64,000 nucleotides of DNA, taken from Volutella citrinella. Its lineage: Eukaryota; Ascomycota; Sordariomycetes; Hypocreales; Nectriaceae. Below, piece after piece: positions 11,401 through 23,330 of this stretch. The stretch spans positions 1,364,001-1,428,000 of the forward strand of contig JAWZSP010000006.1 in assembly GCA_034401135.1 (NCBI GenBank), written 5' to 3'. The first letter of the stretch is position 1. Each line of letters starts with the position of its first letter. The position numbers and the translations under genes were made by a program. The notes beneath the pieces are model-generated. The model did not search any database. It was not told where the DNA came from and saw only the letters and a program-made list of their open reading frames with translations.

Positions 11401-14400
11401 ACATCATTAGACCGCTTGTGACAAGAAGAGGTTATTAATATGTTTGATTGATAGGGCGAATCCAACACATCCGTTCCGGAGCCACAGGCCAGGACTAAGA
11501 ATGACAGACGTTCTGCTTCTTGGACCTTGGGCCTTGGTTCAAAACCCCGAGTAGATTCAAGCTCTACCCAGCCTCATCATGACAATAAGCTCTCCATTGA
11601 GGTGCCGACATATCAAGGCCAACCTCCAACACATGCCCCGCCAAGCCATATGCCCCTCCCGACCATTGCATCCGACGCCGAGACCTCACACCCAGTCCAA
11701 GACATGCAGGACCCCCGACCCAATCATAATCTCGTAGGCGACACACCCATCAACGCCACGCATGACCTTCGCAGCCTTGACGATCGAACCAAATGGGAGA
11801 TTCCATCACCTGTGAGTGATGACACGGGACCCTGGGACCCGTTCAAAGGCACCTCGTTGGAAAATGAAGAGAACCAAACCACAGGGGAGCGGGCAAACGT
11901 TGGCTTGGATGACGAACGTCGTCCCCAGGTCAACACATTCCCTCAGATGTCGTCCTCTGACGATTGGGTCGTCGTTCCTCGGATAACGGGGCAGCTGACG
12001 CGTCCGACCATGTCGGAGCCGTCCTCCGCCGTTCAAGGCCCAACCTTGAACAACAATAGTGCCAGCCAATCCCAGTCGCTGCAGCAAGGGGATGGGGATG
12101 TGCCCAAGCGACATTCCTCATTCATCGGGTTGCCGCCAATTAGGAGAAACTCGACCTTTGCGATGTCTCGAGCACCTCGGTCCGCCACAGAGCGTTTCTC
12201 CTTGGATGAGGATGAGGGCACCCTAGTCAACCCGGGCATCGCGCCAACAACTTCAGGCACGGCTGAACCTAAATCTTTGATGTCTCCTGTGGATGGCGCG
12301 TCGCTGAGCGAGCAAGTATCAGCAGAGACTAATGTGGACCCTGAAGGGGCGGAATTGACGGAGCAGCGTTGGAAAGAAAAGCAACAAGAGGAGTGGGAGT
12401 CACAGCGCCAAGATGGAGAAGAAGACGAGCAACAGAAGCAACTACAGCCCCAACAGCAGCAAGGGCCACAAGATCAAGGACAGCTGCCGCCGCCTCCGTC
12501 GCAGCAGCAGCAGCAGCAGCCACAACAACTGCAACATGAATCGCAGCCGCTGGGGCCGCAAAGGCTACAGCAGCAACAGCATCCTTTGCGGCAGAATCCT
12601 CACACGATGCTTCCTACTGGGCCTGGATTCGCGGGCCAGCCACAGTCTATGATGCCTCCGAACCTAGCCGAAAACTTGATGCAACGCATGCCACCTCCAG
12701 GTTCATGGAAGTATGAGGAGAGTCATCTGTCCGAACCACTTCACCAAGTCAGTAGAAATCGTGCCGGCACTGGCAGCTCTCAGCAAGAGCCGTACTTTGG
12801 CTATGATAAAGAAACTGGAGTGTCACTTCCATCTGCACGTCATCCCCCTCCACGAAGTAGGCCGTCAGATGTGCCGCCATCTTCAACTACACGGTACCCC
12901 GAGCTGTTCGCTCGCCCCGACCAGCATGCCCAGCAACGGCCTGACAGTAGCTCGAAGCCCTCTACCCCAGTTGGTCATGGGTTCCGGCGCCGGCTTTCCC
13001 TCGAGAGCTCTGGCTCTCATGGCGATGGAGAATCTCAAGATGCGGCAGATTTCCACGATTCCCGAGGGCGGAGGTCAAGTGGCAAGTTCTTCAAAAGTCT
13101 CGGTGGTCGTTTTAGAGGGACCTCATCCGAAAGGCGGGATTCCGTTGGTGACTCGAAACACCAGGGGACTGGCAATCAGCCGGGCGACGATGTTTCTGAA
13201 TCAAGTATCACCACGGAAGAGCTTCAAGAGCGTCGAAAAGGAAGAGGCAGTTTCCTTCAAAACCTTGGGGGCCGTTCATCCATGGACCGAGCGTCTTTGC
13301 AAAGCAGGGGTGGAGGCACTGCCCCTGAGCAGGAACATAGCAGGCCAGGTTCTCGCCTATCTGACGGCAAATCTGCCCACATGAAAGGCTTTGCAGGTGG
13401 CCCATTTGCCTCACAACAGAGTGGGCTTCGTCGTGAATCCACCCCCAATACCGAAGAGATGGCCCCAGAGAGCCCAGTCTCGCCAAGGAAAAGAATGTCT
13501 GGCTTTGGACTCGTCACGGGCATGTTCCACCGAGCTAGCCCTGATCAACATCACAAGCCCGGAGCCTCTCATTCTGTTCCATCACCGGCAAACGCACAAC
13601 CGACCGACAACTCTATGGCACCGCCTCCGAAGCCCTCTGAAGGCTTCCTGCGGAGCCATACAGCTGGACCAAGCAGAGGTAGCACACCCAGTTCACCGCT
13701 GGCAATCTCATCATCGGAAACTGGGCCACCAGAGCGCCGCACTAGACGTGGCTCTGCTGCCGGTCTCATATCAGGATTGCTGGGTCATGCCAAGGAATCA
13801 AAACAACAAGAGTCCCCCGCCTCGCCTACCGAACATGACCAAGCGAAGCCATCACACATGCTGCGTAGAATGACAGGCAGCTCTTCTCTGTTGGAGACGG
13901 GACCTCAAACATCCCCAACCCAGCCAGCACCTGCTGCTGTTGCCCCCAATGGTCACTCCGTGTCACAACCAAATCTCTTGACGACTGATCTATTGCAAAA
14001 GCCCCAGCCTCCTTTCCTCCCTCCCAACTCACCAACTAGCCCCTTCAACGTCGAGTCCCCCACCTTGCCTAGAGGTGACGTGCCAAAGATGGCTTCACCA
14101 ATGCCACCTCTGAACACTAGGCAAATCATGCAAGACATGCGGCCCCAGGACCCGGATACTACCTCCCCGGCACAGTCCTTGCAATATTCAGCCTCCCAAT
14201 ATTCGACATCGACAACGCACGCTGTCTCGCCATCGAAAGCCTCGCAGGTGTCAGTGCCAATCGTGCACCATGCTTCAGTTCATTCATTGAACCAGCTGGT
14301 TCGGTCCACACAGCCAGTGCAGCAATATGATCCGACCGCGGATAGAGATGGACCGACACCTACACCGGGCTCAGCAAATATGGCTGAGAGGTCTGGGGCC

Positions 14401-16761
14401 AGGCCGGCCGACCCTCGGCCTGAAAACGTTACTGATGAGACTCCGCAGTCACCCGTCTCAACTGCGCCCAGAACGGGTCCTCCTTCATCTGTGGCATCTT
14501 CAGGGATGGGGCAGAGCCCGCGCCACAGCACTACAATGAGTGTGCTTAGCGCTCGTGTTCCGTCTCATGTTAAGACGCCTTCGCTTTCAGTTGGCCCAAC
14601 TACACCTCCAACGCAACAGGGATTCGATCCGCGGGCGTCCCAGCAACAGCAACCGCAACAGCAGCAGCGACTGTCCCCAAACCAGATGCATCCTCAAGCG
14701 AACCGGCCTAGCCCAAGACCTGGCTTCCAACAAGGGCCTCAGCTAGGCTTCTCAGCTCCTGCTAGTGAATTTATGAAGTCGGTTGAGTCTCTCGGGCCAC
14801 CCGTTCCACCCAAGGACAACAAGTTCCCTCATGCATCGTCCAACCTGAAGGAACCGCCACGGGTTGAAAGTCCATCCAAGTGGAAGGGGATCAGGAACCG
14901 TATGTCGGGCCAGATGGGGCCGAAGACTTCGCAGATGCAGGCCCCAGCAAAGGCTCCAGCCAAACCTGCAACTAAATCAGAACCGCGCGAGAAGATATCG
15001 ACGAGTAAGTTACTCGGCGCTTTCAAGCGGAGCTCGAAACAGCAAGCACCGCCTCAGGAATCCCCTGCCGGGCCCCAGAATAGGCCACAACCTGGGCACT
15101 TACCCAAGCCTAGCAATGGAAATCGGCATACCAAAACGCCGTCGCAGCCTGGTTATGGCACAGGGCCCAATACTCCTCACCCAAACTATGGCGTTGGCCC
15201 TGTGACGCCCCAGCCTGGATATGGTATGGGAAGGGCCATGACCCCTCAGGAGCAAATGTTGATGCAACAGAGAATGCCTCAGGGGCAGTATATGCATGAG
15301 GCGCAACAAGGACAGCAGTATCCCGTTCAAAGCCAATCACCGTACATCCAGCAACAGATGCAGCAGCAGCAACAGCAATATACGCAGCCCCATCTCTCTC
15401 AGCATAATCTCCAGCAACAAGACTACCACCAGCAGCAGCAGCAGCCGCCTCACATGTCCGGCCAGCAGTTCCATAGTCCTCCCATGGGACAACATGGATT
15501 CAATCATTCCCAACGCATACCGCCTGGTGTGGACCAAAGGTCTCCAGGCCTGTCTAGCCAGGCCTCAGGAAACACCCTTCAGGCGTCATACACGCAGGGG
15601 CAACCGCTTGGGCTGATGAATGAGATGCATCCCGCACAGCGTGTCGATCAGAGGGGGCTCTTGCCTCAGCAGCCGATGCCATCGCCGGGTCAAGCTCCAA
15701 TGGTGCATGGTCTTGCTGTCATCCAAGGAGACTTCCCACCGGACTCGGCATCTGAAAACACGATGACGAAGCCTGCTCCGGAATCACAGCCTCGAGGGAT
15801 GCAGCAGCAGCTGCCGCCGCCGCCGCCGCCACCGGAGGAGGAGGCACGATGGCAACGCCCCGTCATCCAACAGAGTTGGTCACGAGAAAGTAGTGAGCCC
15901 CTGGTTTACCACGGTAGAGGTCCCTCCGGGGACTCGCGAACTATGCCAAACTCCGGCGCTGGAAACCATGGCGGTGATGACGCCTCGAGAAACCACATGG
16001 TGCAGTCTGAAGTGGCGAGGCAACCATCTCATGGTACCGACTCAATGGAACAAAGGACACGGGTGTATCCTCCTGGTCCCATCAGTCTACCGAAGCCCCA
16101 GCCAGGCTTCACGATGGCCAATGCACCAGACTCCGGGCACCAGAACCCGATGGCAACGCCTCTCAAGTCCAAGTTTGGTGGTCACAACTCTGGCAAACAA
16201 AAGCACCGGGGCAGTGGCAGCGTCGGGAAGGATGGCGTAACCAACGGCTCGGACCCTGGGCAACCTCGGATAGAGTCTGAGACCTCGAGGTCTGCTCTAC
16301 AAGGGGAGCACGATGCGAAGACTGAACCCCCCCAGGCGATGGATAAGACGAGTGTGTTGGCAAGCCATGAGCAAGCGACGAAAATCTCGCCGGTGCCAGT
16401 GGTAAACGATGAGACGAACCGGCCTGCGCCTGAGACAGAGTCTCCTATTGTCAAGCACAGCGAACAAGGCCCTTACAAGACTTCTGAGCCATTGTCGGCG
16501 GGGTCGAAGGGGAAGCTTCCGCGCCCGGTTAGTAGGGAAGCGACCAAGGACGTGAAGGAGACAATACCTGCCTCGAGCAAGACAACGGATGCCAGCCCCC
16601 AAGGCGGTGAAAAACGCCCATCCACCCAGGAAGAAAAGATTCCGTACGATCCCGACGCAGACTCGGACGGCGAGCCGATTGTGCAGATGAGCGCGACGAG
16701 CTATCCTGGCCAAGAATGGAACCCATACGGCGAGTTTGGCCACGGAGATTGGAATGATTGA
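8453..16761 (+). CDS. Giant low-complexity protein of unknown function, about 2,657 aa
   Basis: Not recognised as a named family. Model: exon 1 8453-8499, exon 2 8562-11181, exon 3 11455-16761. The first junction is firm: 47 nt end in AT, joined across GTACTG..CACAG to give a continuous frame running NSPSTPTGG, then RKKTRKWVEAKVQSYDGDDW, a short ordered-looking segment. The rest is Pro/Ser/Thr/Gln-rich and probably disordered. A conserved-looking block starts near residue 730 (LREIMNLPTPAQRINKLAES), and a basic patch near 865-889 contains GKGLFSKGRSKLRG. Exon 3 holds two Gln-rich tracts and more basic-amphipathic patches (near 1426, 1484, 1567, 1648, 2031 and 2068) and ends EWNPYGEFGHGDWND. 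Alternative: two genes, the first ending at 11193 with VFH after GDK. The joined model is preferred because coding-like sequence in the second part begins upstream of any ATG and stays open from 11455. Many PxxP motifs suggest a scaffold, but function is unknown. Confidence 0.7.
11182..11454 (+). other. Probable 273-bp intron with early in-frame stop
   Basis: Starts GTATTT after codon AAG (phase 0) and ends GATTGATAG before GGC GAA TCC, which is in frame with the downstream 5.3-kb ORF. If retained, translation adds V-F-H and stops at 11191-11193. The donor is weaker than the GTAAGT/GTATGT used elsewhere in the window, and the intron is longer than most, so this junction is the least certain part of the gene model. 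Confidence 0.55.
12501..12520 (+). repeat. CAG trinucleotide run
   Basis: About six CAG units encoding a glutamine tract inside the giant gene, part of a wider Gln-rich block (about 12430-12600). A second Gln-rich block lies at about 15250-15470. Confidence 0.8.
15145..15249 (+). repeat. Short imperfect peptide repeat in the giant protein
   Basis: Three consecutive units of the form P-x-Y-G-x-G-(P)-x-T-P (GYGTGPNTP, NYGVGPVTP, GYGMGRAMTP) separated by two to three residues, encoded in tandem. Confidence 0.6.
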
Positions 16762-19700
16762 ATAAAGAGAAGCGAGAAGACATGAGCAGGGTACCTATCA
16801 TGCCGTGCTGACGTATATTGTTTATTGTATATATGGTCTGGCCTTATGGGCATTGCGTAATATGGGATTCGGTTGAATTTTCCTCAATTCTGAGTTTCAT
16901 TCTTATCATTACATACTTGACGAGCCCTTGAAAATATGGAGGATGCGGGATTTCTCGATGACGGCGTATACTATTTCTGGGTTGAAGACATATGTAGATG
17001 GGTACTATTACTATAATTACATACTACTACTTTGTAACGCGATGGAGAGTAACTTTGGCGAGGACCTAAGGATTTCCTGAGCGGATGAAAAACCAGATCG
17101 CATCTGACTAGTGCCCCCTGCTTTCCATGTGGAGATCAAGATTCTAGGCTGCCCTCTTTCTTGATGATGGACAGACGATGGCGAGGCCAGAATCCGTGGC
17201 GCCAATCCAGGCATCGGACCCTGGCTGGGGGTGTGGTGCTTCGCTCGGGATGCGAACTAAGTAAGACGGATCATGGGGATCTAATGCAGGCACTGTAGGA
17301 TTTTACGCCGCACTACAAATGGTGTCGTGTGTGCTATTGCTGGGGCTGTGTGAGCGCGGTTGTCAGTGACGCCGCTGCATCTTCCCTGAAACGCGCAAAG
17401 CCACAATGAACGGGCAAGCGATGACGACGGGGCCGGGCGCGCGTCCAAATGGGTCTGAGCTATCGTGGTGAGAATTACAGGGCCCCGGCTGGCATAGGCG
17501 GATTGCGAGTACGATGTGTCCATGTAATTAATATCTGATTACGGGTACGGATGCACGTATAGTACGTCAGTAGTGGTATGGGTGGATATGGACGACTTGC
17601 ATGGGGAACGGGTAAGATGGCATTTGGCCACCGTAATAAGCATCCGTCCATATCTCTTGAGATTGATTTCGCTGGGCGTCGGTCTCGGCTCGCTGATCGG
17701 AACCAGGGGGCGGCCGAGGCGGCGAGGATTCGAGGAATGCTGAGATGCTCCAGGTGGCGGCGGCGGATGCCCTGGATTGGGCTGGCCCGAGAGCGTTTTT
17801 GCGTTTCTACCGCCCGACACAGCGCACGGTTGCTATTTCAGGACGAGGCGCAAAACATCAATTGATTGATTGCTCAATTGTCGTTTCGTTTGTTCCGCGC
17901 CCGTGTCGTGTTCTGCTCTGGGCAATGCGCGCAGCACGCAGGTCGGTGGGCGCCAAGGTGGCCAGTTAGCGATGCAGGCTGACCACAGCAAGCGGGAATG
18001 CACGACTATCTGATCATCGATGCGGAGCAGGTAGAAGTCGACCATCTGGATGACCAAATCACTTCAACATTGGGCGTGGGGCGGCGCGTAGCTGCATGTA
18101 TGTACGGGGTGCCTGTGACACGGGCTTGCTTGAGTGGGTGCTGGAGAAGTGCAACACAGCTGGTGGATCAATTGCCAGAGGCGCCAGTTGGCAGCGGATG
18201 ACATGTCAGGCAAGACAGACGGGCCCTGGACAGCAGGCTTGACAGGCTTGACAAGGAACTGCTAGCTGCTCGCTCAGGCCCCGTCAAATTCGTGGTGGGA
18301 CTAATCCCAACAGGGCTAAGCTGACCGCCCGACGGCCAGGGTTGATGATGGGGTGGCGCCAGTGGCCGACTCGTGGCTTGGCGGAACTTTCGAGCGGCCG
18401 ATTGGAGGTTTTCTGTCCCCCGTAAGGAGCCCGTCTCGGTCTCGACCTCGGAGCGAGGCCGCTCGCTGAGCGAGTCAATCAACCACTCAAAGGTCTATCG
18501 GTTGGTACATTTAGCCCTTTGGAATGGACTACGTGTGTTGCAACACAATAGTCGTAGTTAGTAGCTGGCTGTGGCGCTCTGTGGTAGTTGACATGCTGGG
18601 GCGCGAGCGAAAGACGACGATGAAACGAAATACGGGCGCACCGATACGAGGCAATCGGCCGTTCGTGCTGTCCGGACTCCGTATCATCGTACAGTCGTCC
18701 CGTAATTATCTGCGGCCTGCTGTGAAGCGTTGGGGGGATTCTGCCACCGTCGCCGCCGCCTCCCTCTGATCGTTCCCCGACTCGACCTTCGGCTGGGGCG
18801 GAGGCTACCTAGATTCCAGGTCAGCAAACCATTAGCCAAGCTAGGCCCGCTTGCCCGTTCTCGAGCTCTTGGGCCTAGTCACGCAAGGTCGCCCGAATTT
18901 GTCTGCCAGTAGTGGTCGCAGCAGCGCATCGGTGCGATTTGGTTGGCGCATGCAATGCGCCAGCACCTGCCGCTCCTCACCATTGCCTGCCTGCCCCTTC
19001 CCCGGCATCAGCCAAAACGGTGAGGCAAGAGGAGGGGAGGCGAGGTCGGAAGAGAAGAGGCAAGAGGGGACATGCACACGCCCACACGACTGGCTCACGT
19101 TGATCTGGCAGATCATCCGGACTTTCTTCTTTCCTTTGGTTTGGGGGTCCTGCTGCTCCCATATCTCAGATTCCTGACCTCCCCTTCCTCTCTCCCCAAC
19201 CAAATGCCCGCCGAACAAGAGATTAGGACTTTGGCCTCCCGCTTCAGCTCCAGTCGACCCTGACCCTTGTCCGGGTCTATCCACTATCCACGACGCAATC
19301 GATAATCATATTACCCACCCACCCCAGCCTCCATTCAGCAAATCTGCAGCGCCGCACCGCCTGTTCCCTGCTCCAGCGCTTCACACCCTGACTGCCAGCT
19401 TGCCAACAAAAGCCTGTTTGGCTCCCCTTACAGAGCCTGCGACGACCAGGGCATCCAGCCACGCCAAAATCAGTCAGCACCCCGTCACCCTCGTCCTCCC
19501 CGGCTTGTTTGCTGCCGTCCTCTGTGCGCCATCCCTCTCTCGCCGTGGGCAAGTGCAAGTCTGCACCACGCGAACACTGCACTGGAGCACTCACCACATC
19601 AGCTGCACATGCAGCACCACTACCGAATGCCCCCTGCCGCTCCGCCCACCACCACCATTCGCCTCGCTAACCTGGCTTGCTGGACCCGTAGGTGATTGTC

Positions 19701-20065
19701 GCCGCACGACCACCTCTCTCGCTTTCGCAACAGCCGCCTGGTCCTCTTTTTGTCAATCTCCCCGGGGTATCCGCATTTCTGTTGCCTCTCCTCAAATCGC
19801 TCTCTCCGTTCCGTCCCCCGCGGCTTGACACTTCGCCTCATTCCGACCTCGTCACCACTCGCCTCATCTGCTTGGCGTGTCGGATCGGATTTTGACCTCA
19901 GTCTCCCAGTCCGACTCAACCTCGAATTCCATCATCATCCGTCTTGTATTGGTTGGGGCTCAAACTCGCCCGTCCGTCATCGTCACGCCTCTCTGGGCCG
20001 AGAGTGCATACGACCCGTACGGCTGATCCAAGACACCACCGCTGGTAACACCACCTGCCCACCCA
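16762..20065. other. 3.3-kb intergenic region with SEC2 leader
   Basis: The left part is the 3' flank of the giant gene. From about 19290 to 20065 the plus strand is strongly pyrimidine-rich, consistent with a long 5' leader or promoter of SEC2. Short ORFs on both strands overlap and show no coding character. No RNA gene seen. Confidence 0.45.
16828..16836 (+). terminator. Candidate polyadenylation efficiency element of the giant gene
   Basis: TGTATATATGG about 65-70 nt after the TGA at 16759-16761, in the AT-rich 3' flank. It resembles TATATA-type efficiency elements; no cleavage site can be assigned. Confidence 0.3.
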
Positions 20066-22243
20066 ATGGAGTCGTATGTTATCCTCACCTGTCTCATTTT
20101 TGTGTCTCACCTCTTCGACCCCGAGCATCATCGCTCGTTGCCGCTCTGTCTCTCCGTCCAACTTTCGTTACACGTCTCAAAGATTGTTGGCTGATTTAAC
20201 GCGTTCCTTGCCAATAGCTTCATCCCAATGGCTGCAGCCGCTAGCTGGACCGAGAAACCCTTAGCTATCGAAACACGCCCTTCATCTCTAAACCATACCC
20301 GCTCTCTCTCCTCCATCTCCTCGGACCCTGCCGAGAAACCCAGAACCGAATTTCTGACGCCCACGCAAACACCGACCAAATCCTCGTCGTCGTCGCACCT
20401 CCCACTCAGCAACTCGCGTCCCGACTTCGGAGATGAGATGAGCACATTGCCCGACCCTCGAAATCGCGCCGTCAGCCCGGCTGATGATGCCACGGCTGGC
20501 AGCCCGAGCCATCACCCTGACCTGAATGATGAAGTCGCCGCCTTGAGCACCAAGCTCATCAATGCCATCAACCACCAGACCTTCCTAGACGATTCTCTCT
20601 CCAGTGCCCGGCATGAACTCGAGACCGCGCGCGATCGAATTCGAGTGCTCGAAGCTCAGAACGCATCTCAGCGTGAGATGCTTGGCGGTGGCGTCTGGAT
20701 ACGTAAATCGGCTGTCGAGCTAGACAAGAAGGTCTGGCAAGCCAAAATAGCGGAGGAGCGGCAAAAGCGTCTAGACACAGAGAAGGGCAAGAAGAAGATC
20801 GAACAAGAGTTGGAAAACCTCACCGCTGCTCTATTTGAGGAGGCGAACAAGATGGTAATTGCTGCCAAGGAGGAAGCCCAGGCCGACCACGACGTCTTGC
20901 AACGCAAAAATGATCAGCTCAAGTCCCAGCTCGCCGATTCAGAGAGTCTCCTGAAGTCGCAACAAGAACAGCTGACACAGCTCAAGCACGTCATGGAACA
21001 CATGGCTGCTGAGCAAGAAGAGCAGACCAACCCTACTGCGCCCTCTTCGCCGGGTCTCTCCCGATCGGAGCCTCGAGATGATGCTGCCAGACCGTCCACC
21101 GAAGAGGTAGCTTTTGCGTCTTCGGCATCTGCCGTTGAGCCTTCCCATCCGACCAGCTTTTCGCACCTTCTGCAGCCTGTTTTGCGCACCGATCTACATT
21201 TCTATGACGACTTTATCAACCTAACTCGCATCTCCCGAAACCGTGCCAGCAGCCGAGTCTCAGCGGGTTCCATTGGCGCTCTTAATGCGCTGGCAAACTT
21301 TGGTCTCGGTGGCTCTACATCCAGTGCTCATCCCTCCAACGCATCAACCGCCTCTCTTTCCGCATCGACCGCAGCCACCAACAGCGCACCACAGTCGCCA
21401 AACACCCCCGCCTCGACCATGAGCGCCAACTCGAACGCGTCAATGACACCGCTTCCGAACCTCAAGGATACTAGATTCTACAAGAGAGTCCTCTCCGAAG
21501 ACATCGAACCCACTCTGCGGCTTGACATGGCCCCTGGTCTATCATGGTTAGCAAGGCGAGCTGTTCTGAATTCTATGGCTGAAGGGTCTCTGGTAGTTGA
21601 GCCGGTCCCCACCTCGAGCTCTTTCCTCGCCTTCACTAAACCGCAGCAATACCCATGCTCTCTCTGCGGTGATTCCCGCAACGATCCCCTCTATCTTCGC
21701 AACCATCGGTTCAGAACCAGCGAGGCCGATTCGGCACAGCGACACCCCCTTTGCAAGTACTGCCTCACTCGTGTTCGCTCGACCTGCGATTTCATTGGAT
21801 TCCTTCGCATGGTCAAAGATGGACACTGGCGAGCCGATGACGAAGATCACGAGAAAGCGGCCTGGGAAGAGAGTGTTCGGCTGAGAGAGCAAATGTTCTG
21901 GGCACGAATTGGCGGTGGCGTGATCCCGAACCCATCCCACACACTGTCGATTGACATGGAAAAGAGTCCGCGAACCAGCCATGAGGCTGTACCTGTTGTG
22001 GACCCTATCGACAAGAACACCTCCACCCCCACCTTGAGCACGGAGCCACAAGACGACTCTCAAGACTCGCAAAGTGACTCTACCCAGAAAACCTCTTTGG
22101 AGGAACCGCACACTCCACCAGATCAGACAGACGCTCGAAGCCTCCGTAACTCAATCCAGTCGCTTGAAGTCAAAAACCTGGACGCGGAAGGCACAAAGAG
22201 GCTGTCCATAACGATTCCTGTTACGGAGAGGAAGCTTCATTGA
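20066..22243 (+). CDS. SEC2: Rab guanine nucleotide exchange factor Sec2 homologue
   Basis: Exchange factor that should activate the Sec4-type Rab on post-Golgi secretory vesicles and so promote polarised exocytosis. Proposed exons: 20066-20073 (8 nt: ATG GAG TC) and 20218-22243, with a perfect GTATGT donor and CAATAG acceptor, giving 677 aa that begin MESFIPMAAAAS. If the intron is ignored the protein starts at the in-frame ATG 20228 (671 aa). A long coiled coil occupies about residues 105-270 and carries the Sec2/Rabin hallmark LTAALFEEANKMV. A Ser/Thr-rich linker follows, then a cysteine module at about 480-540 (PCSLCGD, CKYC, STCDFIGFL) that resembles the C-terminal CALSG..RI.AVC region of animal Rabin8/GRAB. 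The C-terminal 130 residues are acidic and Ser/Thr-rich. The identity is secure from the coiled-coil motif. Confidence 0.9.
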
Positions 22244-23330
22244 TGCGGCTTGACAACTGCTGGTTTGTTGTCAACTACAATTACAGAATTGTTGTAATAC
22301 CACCGGATTTCTCTCTTTTGTTATTACTCTTTTATACACGGGCTACAGGGTTGCATGCATCGGCATTCGGATCATCATTTTTTTTGGGTTACGAGAACGG
22401 GTTACTTGAACCCGATGGAACTAGCTTCGACGGCTCTTACAGAGTGTCGGCATCTATTCATGGGATGGCAGCAGCTTAATTACTTGGCCAGATCAGGTCA
22501 ACCGGGGATGAAAAGGCGTTTATGGGGCTGCTTGGTTGTCTTGACTGTTAATGGGGCGTTCCATGGAAAGCGATGCGCCAAATGGGGGTGACTTGGAATC
22601 CTTGATCCAGGCTGGGACCTGGAGTTTTGGTTTGGTTTGGATCGAAATGCAAATAGATGCAGAGGTGCACTAGGCAGTACCATGCCACTACGGATACTAC
22701 CGATAGTGGTAGTAGTAATAGACGATACCACGGTGTATTACACGGGCTTCCACTTTTTCAACTACCTAAACAAACGAGACTAGAATTGCGGCGGAAAGAA
22801 TGCGACAATAGATGAGGGCCGGTGGTGCCTGGGCTAGGGTAGCAAAAAGTAACTCCAAAGCAATTTTGCGATCAGACTACATAGCAGCGATGAAGCCTCA
22901 CTCAAGTATTCCTTGATTGCGAAGAAGGGAGATTGAGAGAGTTTGACCATCATGTTGTTTTTGGAACTAATAAAAAAAGCTAGAAGACTGCGAAGATGCC
23001 CAGATATGTGGTACATATGAGAGATACGCCCCCGCAACCAAGAGCGTCCTGGATCCCGCACCGCCTCAAACCCTCATCATCTATCTAGGTATTTTTCGCC
23101 CCCTTTCATCATTGATGTACGTACGTAAACAATTGGCCCATCTCTACAGGATGGAGCCGGTTGTGTTGAATTTTGTGCAAGTATCCGACACTTGTCTTTG
23201 AAATTTCGTCATGAAGATGATGAGTTGTACATGGTAATACAAGAGGGCTTGGGGAAACATTAAATGAGGAAAAATGAAATTGCTGTAGTCAAGCATCGTC
23301 GTCTGAGACATGCGTCGCACAACGATGTGC
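22244..23330. other. Convergent intergenic region SEC2/PMT4
   Basis: 3' flanks of SEC2 (plus) and the O-mannosyltransferase (minus). AT-rich with T and A runs. No coding-like ORF. Confidence 0.5.

Noticed and set aside
20228..22243. SEC2 annotated as a single-exon gene starting at 20228
   Set aside because: Possible, but the upstream ATGGAGTC/GTATGT..CAATAG junction keeps frame exactly and has better splice signals than chance would give, so the two-exon model is preferred.
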